Shown here: in pieces, positions 41,536-50,422 of the stretch | Numbering within the stretch: the first letter of the stretch is position 1 | Layout: the number at the start of each line of letters is the position of its first letter | NCBI RefSeq assembly: GCF_001886715.1 | Contig: NZ_CP018082.1 | Coordinates: 3,410,001 to 3,474,000, forward strand | DNA length: 64,000 bases | Source of the DNA: Nocardia mangyaensis | Lineage (GTDB): Bacteria > Actinomycetota > Actinomycetes > Mycobacteriales > Mycobacteriaceae | Reading direction: 5' to 3' | Program-made: the position numbers and the translations under genes | Notes under the pieces: generated by a model | What the model saw: only the letters and a program-made list of their open reading frames with translations | The model's database searches: none | Told to the model about the DNA's origin: nothing

Positions 41536-42602
41536 ACAGCATGAGCAATGAGAAGCGCAGCGCGACAGTGTGTTTCGGCGCGCTTGCCTACCGCCCCGAT
41601 GGTGCGGGAGTCGCGACCTACCAGCGGGAGCTGCTGGCCCGGCTGGTCGGGGTGATGCCGCAGTCGCGATTGTCGGCGCTGGTGCAGGCCGATGCCGCCC
41701 CGGTGTTGCCCTCGGGTATCGCCGCCCTGACCCGGCCGGTCGCGGCGGGGGCGCGTCGCGCCTGGCACGGGGTGGCGCCCCTGCGCGGGTTCGACCTGTT
41801 CCACGGGCTCGATGTCGATGTGCCACTGGCGGGTCCGCGCGCCACTGTCGCCACGGTGCACGATCTGTCGGTCTTCGATGTGCCGTGGGCGTTCAGCCGC
41901 TATCGGGCGGGCGGCGAGCAACTCCTCGTGCGGACGGCGCTGCGCCGGGCCGATCTGCTCATCGCGGTCTCGGAGTTCACCGCGCAGCGGATCGCCGACC
42001 GATTCGGCCGCGAGGCCGTGGTGGTGCCACTGGCCCCCGCGACATGGGCACGGGTGCCCGAGGAACGGGCCGTGGACAAGGTACGCGCGCGGTATGGGCT
42101 GCCGGATCGGTTCGTGCTGCAGGTGGGCACCGTGGAGCCGCGCAAGCAGGTCGCCATGCTCGACGAGGCGACACGCCTGCTCGACATTCCCCTCGTCCTG
42201 GCCGGTGGCGGGTCCGACGGGCCCGCGGCACCCCGGTCCGCGCTCGGGCTCGGCTACGTCGACACCGCCGATCTGCCCGCGCTGTACGCGGCCGCGACCG
42301 TGGTGGCGTACTGCTCGCAGTACGAAGGATTCGGTCTGCCCCCGGTCGAGGCGATGGCCTGCGGTGGCGCGGTCGTCGCGAGTGCCGTCGGCGCGCTGCC
42401 CCAGGTCTGCGGCGACGGCGCGGTACTGGTGGAGCAGACGAACGTGCAAGCCTGGGTGCGGGCGCTGCGGCCGCTGCTGCACGACGAGAGCGCCAATCAG
42501 GACCTGCGTGATCGCGGTCTCGTCGCGGCGGCCGCATTGAGCTGGCAGTCCACGGCGGAGGCGACGGTCACCGCCTACCGCACCGCGGGGCTGCTACCGT
42601 GA
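41532..42602 (+). CDS. GT4-family glycosyltransferase
   Basis: 356 residues from GTG 41532 (ATG 41541 alternative). N-terminal GVATYQRELLARLV, then ATVATVHDLSVFDVPW and VSEFTAQRIADRFG. The donor domain has RFVLQVGTVEPRKQ and the E-x7-E motif YEGFGLPPVEAMACGG near 285, typical of mannosyltransferase-like GT4 enzymes. GTGA overlaps exist at both ends. Confidence 0.92.
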   Translation: MNSMSNEKRSATVCFGALAYRPDGAGVATYQRELLARLVGVMPQSRLSALVQADAAPVLPSGIAALTRPVAAGARRAWHGVAPLRGFDLFHGLDVDVPLAGPRATVATVHDLSVFDVPWAFSRYRAGGEQLLVRTALRRADLLIAVSEFTAQRIADRFGREAVVVPLAPATWARVPEERAVDKVRARYGLPDRFVLQVGTVEPRKQVAMLDEATRLLDIPLVLAGGGSDGPAAPRSALGLGYVDTADLPALYAAATVVAYCSQYEGFGLPPVEAMACGGAVVASAVGALPQVCGDGAVLVEQTNVQAWVRALRPLLHDESANQDLRDRGLVAAAALSWQSTAEATVTAYRTAGLLP

Positions 42603-44206
42603 CCGCCGAAGCCGCGCCCCCCGGTACCGATCACCCGCCCGGGCCCCTGGAATCCCGGTCGCGCGCGCTGTCGGGCCGGGCCGCGGCGAACAACACCGCG
42701 GCCATGCTGGCGAGCCGGATCTTCGCGGCGGTACTCGGCCTGCTCGGCACGACATTGATCGCGCGCGCGCTGCCCGCGGTCGAATGGGGATACTTCTCCT
42801 TCGTCTTCGGCCTGCTCGGGATGCTCGCCATCATCACCGACCTGGGCGTCGGCCGAGCGGTCATCGGCAAACTGGTGCACGGCGACCCCGCCGAATCGGC
42901 TGAGATCGCCACGTCGTTCATCATGTTGCGGACGGTGCTGGGTCTGCTGGGCTACGGGCTCGCCATGGCCTATGTGTTCGTGCTGCGCTGTCCGCCCGAG
43001 GTGATCGCCGCGACCGCGATCGCCGGGCTGGTGGTGGTCATCGCCACACCCAGCCACGCCCTGACGGTCCTGTTCCAGTCGACCATGCGCTTGACCTTGG
43101 TCGCCGCCGCCGAAGCCCTTGCCCGCACCGTGCAACTGGCGCTGACCGTGGTGGCGGTGCTCTGGGCACCCACCCTGCTGGTCGTCGTGGTACCCGCCCT
43201 CCTGTACGAGGTCGTCGCGGTCACGGTCAAGATCGTCGCGGTGGCGCGCGGTCACGGCGGACCCGTCCCCGCTCGGCGCGTCGAACTGCGCTGGTGGGGC
43301 GAGATGCTGCGCGAGGCACTGCCCTTGAGCATCGGCCTCGCGTTGATCATCATGCTGCAGAAGGTGGGCCTGCTGCTGCTCGGCCATTTCGACAGCTTCG
43401 AGTCCGTCGGCCTTTTCGCCATCGGCATGAAGTTCGCCGACCTGGTCGATACCGCGGCGATCGCTGTGGTCGCCCCGATGACGACCCTGCTGATCGCGCT
43501 GTGGCCGTCTGACCCGGATCGTTTCCGCCAGTACTTCCGCCGAGCCACTGTCGCGGTGATCGCTCTCGGACTCACTGCGCTGGTCGCCTTCTGGCCGGTC
43601 GCCACCCAGGTCGTCGCGCTGCTGTTCGGTCCGAACTTCGATGCCGCCGTCGACGCCAGCCGGATCCAGATCGTCGGCGGGCTCCTCGGGGCGCTCGCGC
43701 ACCTGGGCCTGGTGGCGCTGATGGCGACCGGCCGGAACCACTTGATTCCGTGGATCGCGTTGGCGGCCCTCGCCGTCAATCTCGGTGTGTCGTGGCCGCT
43801 GATCTCCCGATTGTCGTTCGAGGGGGCCGCCATCGCCGGATTGCTGGCGCAGGTGGTGCTGCTGGTCGCGGTGTGGCTGGCCCTGGTGCTCACGCTCCGG
43901 CTGCGCCGATTGGTGCCGATCGCCACGGTGGCGATGATCGGTGGCGTCGCCGGGGTGGTGATCGTCGCGGCGACCCGAATCGACCAGAGCTGGGGGCCTC
44001 CGTGGATTCTCACCTCGGTCGCCGCCTGCCTGATATATCTTCTTCTCGCCGGAGGCATCCTGCGAAAAACCGATGGATTGACGATACGAAACCTGCGGGG
44101 TCCGAAAGCTGATGAGACTGTGGCGAATCGCGCGAGCGGTGTGCACCGCGATGGTCGCCACCGCGATGATGCTCGGCTGCGCACCGGCGCCGACCGCGAT
44201 GAATGA
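42599..44206 (+). CDS. Wzx-like polysaccharide flippase (MATE/MOP superfamily)
   Basis: 535 residues with about 14 membrane helices. The N-terminal ASRIFAAVLGLLGTTLIARALP and WGYFSFVFGLLGMLAIITDLGVGRA are classic for PST/Wzx flippases that move undecaprenyl-linked units across the membrane. The last ~32 residues are read through the 5' end of the next gene in another frame and look non-functional (basic, Asp/Arg-rich), giving an unusual 95-base overlap. Confidence 0.9.
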   Translation: MTAEAAPPGTDHPPGPLESRSRALSGRAAANNTAAMLASRIFAAVLGLLGTTLIARALPAVEWGYFSFVFGLLGMLAIITDLGVGRAVIGKLVHGDPAESAEIATSFIMLRTVLGLLGYGLAMAYVFVLRCPPEVIAATAIAGLVVVIATPSHALTVLFQSTMRLTLVAAAEALARTVQLALTVVAVLWAPTLLVVVVPALLYEVVAVTVKIVAVARGHGGPVPARRVELRWWGEMLREALPLSIGLALIIMLQKVGLLLLGHFDSFESVGLFAIGMKFADLVDTAAIAVVAPMTTLLIALWPSDPDRFRQYFRRATVAVIALGLTALVAFWPVATQVVALLFGPNFDAAVDASRIQIVGGLLGALAHLGLVALMATGRNHLIPWIALAALAVNLGVSWPLISRLSFEGAAIAGLLAQVVLLVAVWLALVLTLRLRRLVPIATVAMIGGVAGVVIVAATRIDQSWGPPWILTSVAACLIYLLLAGGILRKTDGLTIRNLRGPKADETVANRASGVHRDGRHRDDARLRTGADRDE

Positions 44207-45182
44207 CCCGCCGGTCCGTGCCGGGCTCGGTATCTCCGGCGGGCACTCCTGGCTCCGGCTCGATGCCGCCGAACTGGATCGGCAGATGGCGATCGTCGCG
44301 GGTGCCGGTGCCACCTGGGTTCGTCTCGACATCGACTGGGCCTTGATCGAACCTGTTCGCGGACAGAAGGATTGGACTGCCACCGATCGGGTCGTGCGCG
44401 CGGCGCGCGCGCACGCGCTGTCGGTGCTGGCCATTCTCACCTACGCGCCGGCGTGGGCGGGGCCGCACGGCGGGGTCGGCGGCAGCAAAGCCGCCCCGCA
44501 TCCGGTGCTGTTCGGGGAGTTCGCCGGCGCTGCCGTCGATCACTACGGTGACCAGATCTCGCACTGGGAGATCTGGAACGAACCCAATGTCACCGCGTTC
44601 TTCGCACCGGCACCCGATGTCGGCTTGTACGCGCACCTGTTGCGGCAGGCGGCGCTGGCGGTGCGCGCGCGCCAGCCGCACGGTCAGGTCATCGTCGGCG
44701 GATTGGCGCCGTCGACGAACAACGGCCGGGACATCTCGCCGACCTCGTTCGTCGAGTCGCTCTACGCACTCGGTGCCGACGCCGACTTCGATGGAATCGC
44801 GATGCATCCCTATTCCTACCCGGAGTTGCCGGATTCACCGGCCTGGTACAACGCGTTTCAGAATCTGACGTGGATCAGGCGAATCATGGACGAGCGCGGC
44901 GACCAGGCGAAGTTGTTGTGGCCCACCGAATTCGGGGCGCCGACCGGGACCGGCGCGCGGGCGGTCAGCGAGCTTCGGCAGGCCGAGATCCTCGATCGGG
45001 GACTCGACATGATCGCCGAGCTCCACGAGGTCGGCCCGGTATTCGTGTACTCGCTGGTCGACGCGGGTGACGACCGCGACGATCTCGAGGACAACTTCGG
45101 CGTGCTCCGGCGGGACTACACCGAGAAGCCTGCCGTGGCGGTTCTGCGCGCACGAGCGGAGGGCCTGCGTGTCGGCCGATGA
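44112..45182 (+). CDS. Glycoside hydrolase lipoprotein, clan GH-A (GH39/GH5-like)
   Basis: 356 residues. A lipoprotein signal ends in MMLGC with C23 lipidated, so the enzyme is anchored outside the membrane. The TIM-barrel carries VRLDIDWALIEPVRGQ, acid/base glutamate in HWEIWNEPNVTAFF near 155 and nucleophile glutamate in LWPTEFGAPTG near 277. In polysaccharide operons such enzymes trim or release polymer. It starts inside the flippase gene and overlaps the next gene by 14 bases. Confidence 0.87.
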   Translation: MRLWRIARAVCTAMVATAMMLGCAPAPTAMNDPPVRAGLGISGGHSWLRLDAAELDRQMAIVAGAGATWVRLDIDWALIEPVRGQKDWTATDRVVRAARAHALSVLAILTYAPAWAGPHGGVGGSKAAPHPVLFGEFAGAAVDHYGDQISHWEIWNEPNVTAFFAPAPDVGLYAHLLRQAALAVRARQPHGQVIVGGLAPSTNNGRDISPTSFVESLYALGADADFDGIAMHPYSYPELPDSPAWYNAFQNLTWIRRIMDERGDQAKLLWPTEFGAPTGTGARAVSELRQAEILDRGLDMIAELHEVGPVFVYSLVDAGDDRDDLEDNFGVLRRDYTEKPAVAVLRARAEGLRVGR

Positions 45183-46272
45183 CGTGGTGCGCGATCTCGT
45201 GTTCGTCGCGCACTCGGCCCAGGCCTCGGGTGCGGAGAAGGTCATGCTCGGCCTGGTGGACCTGGCGCTGAGCCGAGGGCACCGGGTGCGGGTGGCCTGT
45301 CCCGAGGGCCCGCTTCGCGAGTTGCTGCCCGCGTCGGCCGGTCACGTGCGGATTCCAGAACTCGGCCTGGCGGGTCAGCGGGGCGGTCGACGGCTCCTCG
45401 CCGCGGCGACGATGGCACGGCACTGGTTGCGGGCCGCGGTCGTGCTCCGGGCACTGTCGCGGAGTGATCGTGCCGAGATCATCGTCAACTCGACCATGGC
45501 CCTGCCCGCCGTGGCGCTGGCACTGCCGCGCCGTCGGTCCGCGGTGTGGCTGGTGCACGATGTGCTGGCCAGCCGCCGTCAAGTGACGGTGGCCAGGGTG
45601 GGGCGCGCGGCGGTCCACCGCGCTGTCGCGGTCTCCGAACGCGCCGCCGCGCCGGTGCGGCAGCTGGGCTTCGAGGTGCAGGTCGCTGTGCAGGGGGTGG
45701 TGTGGCCGGTCGAACCGGTCCCCATGGTCGAGCGCACGCCGCTCGTGGTCGGCATTCTCGGTGTGATCACCGAGTGGAAGGGCCAGCACGTGCTGTTGGC
45801 CGCGGCCGCGGGACTTCCCGAGATCAGCGTTGAGATCGCGGGAACGGCCCACCCAGGTGACGAACCGTACCTGGCCGCTCTGCGGGAGCGGTCGCAGCGC
45901 GCGGATCTGGCCGGTAGGGTCAGCTTTCTCGGTCGGGTGGACGCCTGGGCGGCCCTGCGCGAATGGGACATCCTGGTGTCGGCGAGCGTACTGCCCGAGG
46001 CCGGTCCGCTGGTGGTGCTGGAGGCCATGAGTCTGGGTGTCCCCGTGGTGGCGACCGACCACGGCGGCAACGTCACCGAGGACGTCGCACTGTGCGTACC
46101 GGCCGACGACCCGATCGCTTTGCACGCCGCCCTGCAGCGGCTCGTGGACGACCCGCAGCTGCGCGTACAACTGAGCGAGGCAGGTCGTGCCCGCGTCGCC
46201 GCCTGCCACGACCGGTCCGAGACGGAGCCGAGGATGCTCGACATGATGCTCGGCTCCGAGTACGAGCGATAG
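45169..46272 (+). CDS. GT4-family glycosyltransferase
   Basis: 367 residues from GTG 45169 with GGAGGG five bases upstream. LVFVAHSAQASGAEKVML at the N-terminus, VWLVHDVLASR near 125, donor domain with VGILGVITEWKGQHVLL and E-x7-E in LPEAGPLVVLEAMSLGVPVV near 280. It is the last gene of the plus-strand polysaccharide operon and is convergent with the C-methyltransferase-like gene 18 bases away. Confidence 0.9.
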   Translation: MSADDVVRDLVFVAHSAQASGAEKVMLGLVDLALSRGHRVRVACPEGPLRELLPASAGHVRIPELGLAGQRGGRRLLAAATMARHWLRAAVVLRALSRSDRAEIIVNSTMALPAVALALPRRRSAVWLVHDVLASRRQVTVARVGRAAVHRAVAVSERAAAPVRQLGFEVQVAVQGVVWPVEPVPMVERTPLVVGILGVITEWKGQHVLLAAAAGLPEISVEIAGTAHPGDEPYLAALRERSQRADLAGRVSFLGRVDAWAALREWDILVSASVLPEAGPLVVLEAMSLGVPVVATDHGGNVTEDVALCVPADDPIALHAALQRLVDDPQLRVQLSEAGRARVAACHDRSETEPRMLDMMLGSEYER

Positions 46273-46290
46273 ACGCCAGGCCCGTGTCGA

Positions 46291-47406
46291 TCAGATGGAG
46301 ACGTCCTCGGCATCGGGTGGGCGGGGGCCGGCGGGATCGTCGATCATCCAGCGGCCGTCGAGGGAGGGCAGCGCGGCGCAGACCTCGGCGAGCAGGTCGG
46401 GCAGTGTCAACAGCACCAGGTCGGGGTCGGCGGCGACGAGGGCGGCGGGGGAGATGATGGGCACATCGGTGCCCGGCATGCGGCAGCCCTGTTTTCCGGG
46501 CGAGGCGTCGGCGACGCCGGCGAGCAGGCCGCGGTGGGTACCCGCCATGGCCAGGAGGGCGACGGCGCGCGAGGCGGCGCCATAGGCGTAGACCCGTTTA
46601 CCCTGTGCCGCAGCGTGTTCCAGCCAGTCACGCAACCCGCGCACGTGGTGGTCGACGACTTCCTGCACGGCGGCGATCGCCGCGGGAGTGAGCGCGGCCT
46701 CCTCGGCGGCGAGCACTCGCCCGACTGTCGGATCGGGCGCGTGGACGCCGTGCCGGGCGGCGACCAGTACGGTGCCGCCGTAGAGATCGAACTCCCACGC
46801 GGTGACCAGACTCATCCCGGCTGCCCGCAGCTGCGCCTGCAGCGTCGCCAGCGAGTAGTAGGCGAAATGGCCGTGCCGCAGAGCATTCCACTGTCCCTGT
46901 GCGACGATCGCGGCCAGCGAATGGTACTGGATCAGCAGCACGCCCCCGGGCGCGGTGGCGGCCACCCGCGCCGCGAACGCCGCCCGCTGGTCAGGTTCGT
47001 GCATGATCCCGAAGCAGTCGAGGACCACATCAGCCGCGCCGTCGGGTCGCTCGACGAAGCCGCGCTGAGCGAGTAGCGGCAGCCAGGTTCCGCCGTGCGG
47101 GCTGCCGAACTCGGTCACTGTCGATCCACGGAGCAGTCCGGCGGTGTGGACGCGACGCACGGCGTCGGCCGCCTGGTCGCGCAGGGCTTGTGGTTCGATG
47201 CCGTGGGGTTCGGCTGTGACAGTGTCATCGTCGGCGAGTTGCGCCAAACCGCAGTCGTCGCACCGGTCCATCCGCAGCCCGTGACCGGTCTCGGCCGGGT
47301 CGGGAGGTGAGTCGTGTGGTGGGAAGTGGTCGGCCGCGGGCACTGTGCCGAGGTCGAGCACGGTGGTGAGCGTGGATTCGCCGCAGCCACGGCAGCGCCG
47401 GGTCAT
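46291..47406 (-). CDS. C-methyltransferase-like protein with degenerate SAM motif
   Basis: 371 residues with the three-part layout of sugar C-methyltransferases (TylC3/NovU type): N-terminal zinc site C5/C8 and C49/C52, a methyltransferase domain, and the C-terminal GYGAxxK domain (YAYGAASRAVALLAM near 275). The SAM-binding loop, normally E-[VI]-x-S-N-D-G, reads TEFGSPHGGTW (98-108), so binding may be weakened or altered. The intact paralogue lies at 50422-51690. It starts 14 bases from the divergent RmlC-like gene. Confidence 0.8.
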   Translation of the reverse strand: MTRRCRGCGESTLTTVLDLGTVPAADHFPPHDSPPDPAETGHGLRMDRCDDCGLAQLADDDTVTAEPHGIEPQALRDQAADAVRRVHTAGLLRGSTVTEFGSPHGGTWLPLLAQRGFVERPDGAADVVLDCFGIMHEPDQRAAFAARVAATAPGGVLLIQYHSLAAIVAQGQWNALRHGHFAYYSLATLQAQLRAAGMSLVTAWEFDLYGGTVLVAARHGVHAPDPTVGRVLAAEEAALTPAAIAAVQEVVDHHVRGLRDWLEHAAAQGKRVYAYGAASRAVALLAMAGTHRGLLAGVADASPGKQGCRMPGTDVPIISPAALVAADPDLVLLTLPDLLAEVCAALPSLDGRWMIDDPAGPRPPDAEDVSI

Positions 47407-47420
47407 GGCAGGATTGCCCC

Positions 47421-47984
47421 GTGCGAATCGAGCGGACAGAGTTGGCCGACGTGGTGGTACTGGTGCCCGAACCGTTCCGCGACGATCGCGGCCTGTTCAC
47501 CCGGACCTTCGACGCCCACGAGTTCGACGCTCACCTCGGCATCGACGGCGCGGCGGCGGCGTTCGTGCAGGATTCGCAGTCGCGGTCGGTGCGGGGGGTG
47601 ATCCGCGGCATGCACGGACGTGGCGGGCGCGGCGAAGCCAAGCTGGTGCGGTGCGCGCACGGCGCCGTGTACGACGTGCTCGTCGACATCCGCCCTGACT
47701 CGCCGACCTTCGGTGCGCGGCAAGCCTTCCGGCTCGACGACGAGCGGTTCCACCACCTCTACGTGCCGCCGGGCTTCCTGCACGGCTTTCAGGCCCTCAC
47801 CGAGCTCGCCGATGTCTGCTACCGCATCGATCGCCCGCACGATCCGGCCGAGGATCTCGGCGTCGCCTACGACGACCCCGAGCTGGCGATCGACTGGCCG
47901 CTGCCCGCCGGGCTCGTGTCCGCGCGCGACGCCGAGGCGGGGAGCTGGGCCGCGCTGCGCGCTACGCTGACGCCGACGCACTGA
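47421..47984 (+). CDS. RmlC-like dTDP-4-dehydro-sugar 3,5-epimerase
   Basis: 187 residues, cupin fold. FRDDRGLFTRTFDAHEF opens it; the catalytic histidine is in RGMHGRG near 65 (normally RGLHyQ), followed by KLVRCAHGAVYDVLVDIR and the catalytic tyrosine region YVPPGFLHGFQAL. The QxP segment after the histidine is missing, so specificity may differ from RmlC. It epimerises a 4-keto sugar nucleotide before C-methylation or reduction. GCAGGA precedes GTG 47421 inside the 14-base gap. Its tail overlaps the convergent epimerase gene by 23 bases. Confidence 0.88.
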   Translation: MRIERTELADVVVLVPEPFRDDRGLFTRTFDAHEFDAHLGIDGAAAAFVQDSQSRSVRGVIRGMHGRGGRGEAKLVRCAHGAVYDVLVDIRPDSPTFGARQAFRLDDERFHHLYVPPGFLHGFQALTELADVCYRIDRPHDPAEDLGVAYDDPELAIDWPLPAGLVSARDAEAGSWAALRATLTPTH

Positions 47985-48996
47985 TCCGCCGCAATCGCGC
48001 GTCGAGCACCCCCGCGTCACAGAGCCCCTGCAGGTGCGGCAGGCGGGTGAACCGCTGGAAGAACGCCTCGGCGGTGAGCCCGCGCGCGGTGTACTCGGTG
48101 CGGAGTTCCACCGCGCCCGCCGGCACCGTCCACTGTGCCTCGAAACCGAGAACCTCACGCGCGGAAGAGAAATCGACCCGGTACGAGCGCGGATCGGCGC
48201 CGCTCTCGCCGGTGATCAGCAGGCGCGAACCCGGTACCGCCTCGACCACCGCGGCGGCGATCTCGGCGACGGTCAGATTGTTGACCTCGGAGCCGATGTT
48301 GAACGCCCGGCAGGAGAGGTCGGCGGCGGGTGCGGTCAGGCAGGTCGCGAACGCGGTCGCGATGTCACGCGCGTGCACCAGCGGACGCCACGGTGTGCCG
48401 TCGGAAAGCACCTTCACCTCACCGGTGAGCACGGCGTAGCCGACCAGGTTGTTGAGCACGATGTCGGCGCGCAGACGCGGCGAGAAGCCGAAAGCTGTGG
48501 CGTTGCGCAGGAATACCGGCGTGAAATCGTCATCGGCCAGGGCGGCGACATCGTCTTCGACGCGCACCTTGCTCTGCGCGTAGGGCGTGATCGGGCGCAG
48601 CGGCGCGTCCTCGGTGACCAGCTCGGTGCCCGCCGCGCCGTACACCGAACAGGTGGAGGCGTAGAGGAACCGGCGCACCCCGGCCTCCTTGGCCAGCCGC
48701 GCCAGCCGTACCGAGGCGTGATGGTTGATGTCGTAGGTGATCTCGGGCGCGAGCGCGCCCAGCGGATCGTTCGACAGCGCCGCCAGGTGGATCACCGCGT
48801 CGAAACCCCGCAACTGCTCCACGGTGACCTCACGCAGGTCCACCGCCAACCCCTCGGGATCACCGGCGAACTCGCCCAGCAGGCAGTCGGCGAAGTAGCC
48901 GATGTCCAGGCCGGTGACCGTGTGACCCGCCGCCTCGAGCACGGGCACCATCACGGTGCCGAGATAGCCCTGGTGCCCGGTGACCAGTACCCGCAT
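47962..48996 (-). CDS. NAD-dependent sugar-nucleotide epimerase/dehydratase (extended SDR)
   Basis: 344 residues. VLVTGHQGYLGTVMVPVL gives the TGxxGxxG NAD site; AVIHLAALSNDPLG near 70; catalytic serine/threonine in YASTCSVYG and Y-x3-K in TPYAQSKVRVE near 140. Substrate domain has FGFSPRLRADIVLNNLVG. It would oxidise, epimerise or dehydrate the nucleotide sugar made by the RfbF-like enzyme. ATG 48996 is used; ATG 49014 would overlap the upstream gene. Confidence 0.88.
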   Translation of the reverse strand: MRVLVTGHQGYLGTVMVPVLEAAGHTVTGLDIGYFADCLLGEFAGDPEGLAVDLREVTVEQLRGFDAVIHLAALSNDPLGALAPEITYDINHHASVRLARLAKEAGVRRFLYASTCSVYGAAGTELVTEDAPLRPITPYAQSKVRVEDDVAALADDDFTPVFLRNATAFGFSPRLRADIVLNNLVGYAVLTGEVKVLSDGTPWRPLVHARDIATAFATCLTAPAADLSCRAFNIGSEVNNLTVAEIAAAVVEAVPGSRLLITGESGADPRSYRVDFSSAREVLGFEAQWTVPAGAVELRTEYTARGLTAEAFFQRFTRLPHLQGLCDAGVLDARLRRISASASA

Positions 48997-48998
48997 GT

Positions 48999-49649
48999 TC
49001 ACTTCTGTTCCCATCTGATGATCGCCTTGTCGAGCACGAACGCCTCGGCATACGGTGCGTGGCACTGCACGCCACGCAGCCGGGCAAGCCCGAGGAAGGC
49101 CTGGTCGTCGAACCAGTCGCGGCCCGTCTGTGACCGATAGTGCTCGTGCAGCAGTCGCGACTTCTCCTGCGCGAGTTCGGTACTGATCGGGTGGTACAGC
49201 GTGGGTGCCGGAGTGTCGGTCTCCCACTTGAGGATCTCGTAGCCGAGGATCAGGTGGTCGCGGAACTCGGTCGGCACCAACTCGGCCAGCAGCCGGTGGT
49301 CCTGGTGCGCGTCGCCGCGGTGCGGGGCGAACACCACCTCGTCGTCGCCGTCGCGCCGGAACCGGGCCAGCGCGTCCTTGATCCGGTCCCAGTGCGCTGG
49401 CGCGCGCCCGTCGGGGATGTCGAGCACCTCGAGCTGCGGTTTCGTGCCGGAACAGAACGCTGTCAGCGCCGCGCGCTCCTCGTCTTCGCGCGCGGTTCCG
49501 GCACCGGAGAGCACCAGCGCCCGGACCTCGACCTCGGGATCGGCCCCGGTCAGTGCCAGCAGCGTCGCCCCCATGCCGATCGCGATGTCGTCGCAGTGCG
49601 CGCCGAGCACCGCGATCCGGCGCGGCGGGCGGGTGAACAGCCCGATCAC
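48999..49649 (-). CDS. PIG-L-family deacetylase
   Basis: 216 residues from GTG 49649 in a GTGA overlap. The zinc motif is AHCDD near 15-19, with Cys where the family has Pro (AHPDD), and the third ligand in PHRGDAHQDHRLL near 108. The family removes N-acetyl groups from sugars (GlcNAc-inositol, GlcNAc-PI) and antibiotics. In this sugar-nucleotide unit it may free an amine for further decoration. Confidence 0.85.
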   Translation of the reverse strand: MIGLFTRPPRRIAVLGAHCDDIAIGMGATLLALTGADPEVEVRALVLSGAGTAREDEERAALTAFCSGTKPQLEVLDIPDGRAPAHWDRIKDALARFRRDGDDEVVFAPHRGDAHQDHRLLAELVPTEFRDHLILGYEILKWETDTPAPTLYHPISTELAQEKSRLLHEHYRSQTGRDWFDDQAFLGLARLRGVQCHAPYAEAFVLDKAIIRWEQK

Positions 49650-50422
49650 GCCGACTCCCACACCATCCACGGCCGGGAACCATTGCGGTAGGCGTCGTCG
49701 AGTTCGGCACGCTCCTTGAACGTGTCGGCGGGCTTCCAGAAGCCCAGATGCTGATAGCCGAACAGCCTGCCCTGCCCGGCGAGCGCACCGCACGCGTCGG
49801 CGACGAGGTCGCCGCCCGGTGGCAGCAGCTCGAAGATCTCCTGACTGAGCACGAAGTAGCCGCCGTTCTCCCACAGCGGCATACGCGCCACCGGCATGAT
49901 CTCCTTCACCTCACCGGCGGGGGTCAGATCGACGCAGTGGAACGAGGACTGCGGCGGCACCACCATCATCGACGCGGCCGCACCCGATTCGTGGAAACGC
50001 TCGATCATGGTGTTCAGGGGCGCGTCGGTGAGGACGTCGGCGTAGTTGGCCAGGAAGTACTCGTCACCGTCGAGATGCTCGCGCACCCGGCGCAACCGCT
50101 CACCGATTGCGGACTCGACGCCGGTGTCGACGAAGGTGATCGACCAGTCGCTGATGTCGCTGCCGAGCAGTTCCACCTGACCGTTGCGGATCACGAAGTC
50201 GTTGGACGCCGACTCCTGGTAGGTGAGGAAGAAGTTCTTGATGTGCTCGGCGCCGTAACCCAGGCACAGCACGAACTCCTTGTGCCCGAAGTGCGCGTAG
50301 TAGCGCATCACGTGCCACAGCAGCGGGCGCGGCCCCACCAGCTGCATCGGTTTGGGAACGACGTCGTCGGAACCGCCGCGCATGCGCATGCCGTAACCGC
50401 CGCAGAACAAAACGACCTTCAT
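49646..50422 (-). CDS. RfbF-like sugar-1-phosphate nucleotidyltransferase
   Basis: 258 residues. The opening VVLFCGGYGMRMRG followed by PKPMQLVGPRPLLWHVMRYY is the nucleotidyltransferase signature with the catalytic lysine; VDTGVESAIGERLRRV, ENGGYFVLSQEIF and HLGFWKPADTFKERAELD with PWMVWE at the end match glucose-1-phosphate cytidylyltransferase (RfbF/AscA) closely in layout. It therefore probably makes CDP-glucose or a related nucleotide sugar. TGATG and GTGA junctions tie it to both neighbours. Confidence 0.88.
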   Translation of the reverse strand: MKVVLFCGGYGMRMRGGSDDVVPKPMQLVGPRPLLWHVMRYYAHFGHKEFVLCLGYGAEHIKNFFLTYQESASNDFVIRNGQVELLGSDISDWSITFVDTGVESAIGERLRRVREHLDGDEYFLANYADVLTDAPLNTMIERFHESGAAASMMVVPPQSSFHCVDLTPAGEVKEIMPVARMPLWENGGYFVLSQEIFELLPPGGDLVADACGALAGQGRLFGYQHLGFWKPADTFKERAELDDAYRNGSRPWMVWESA

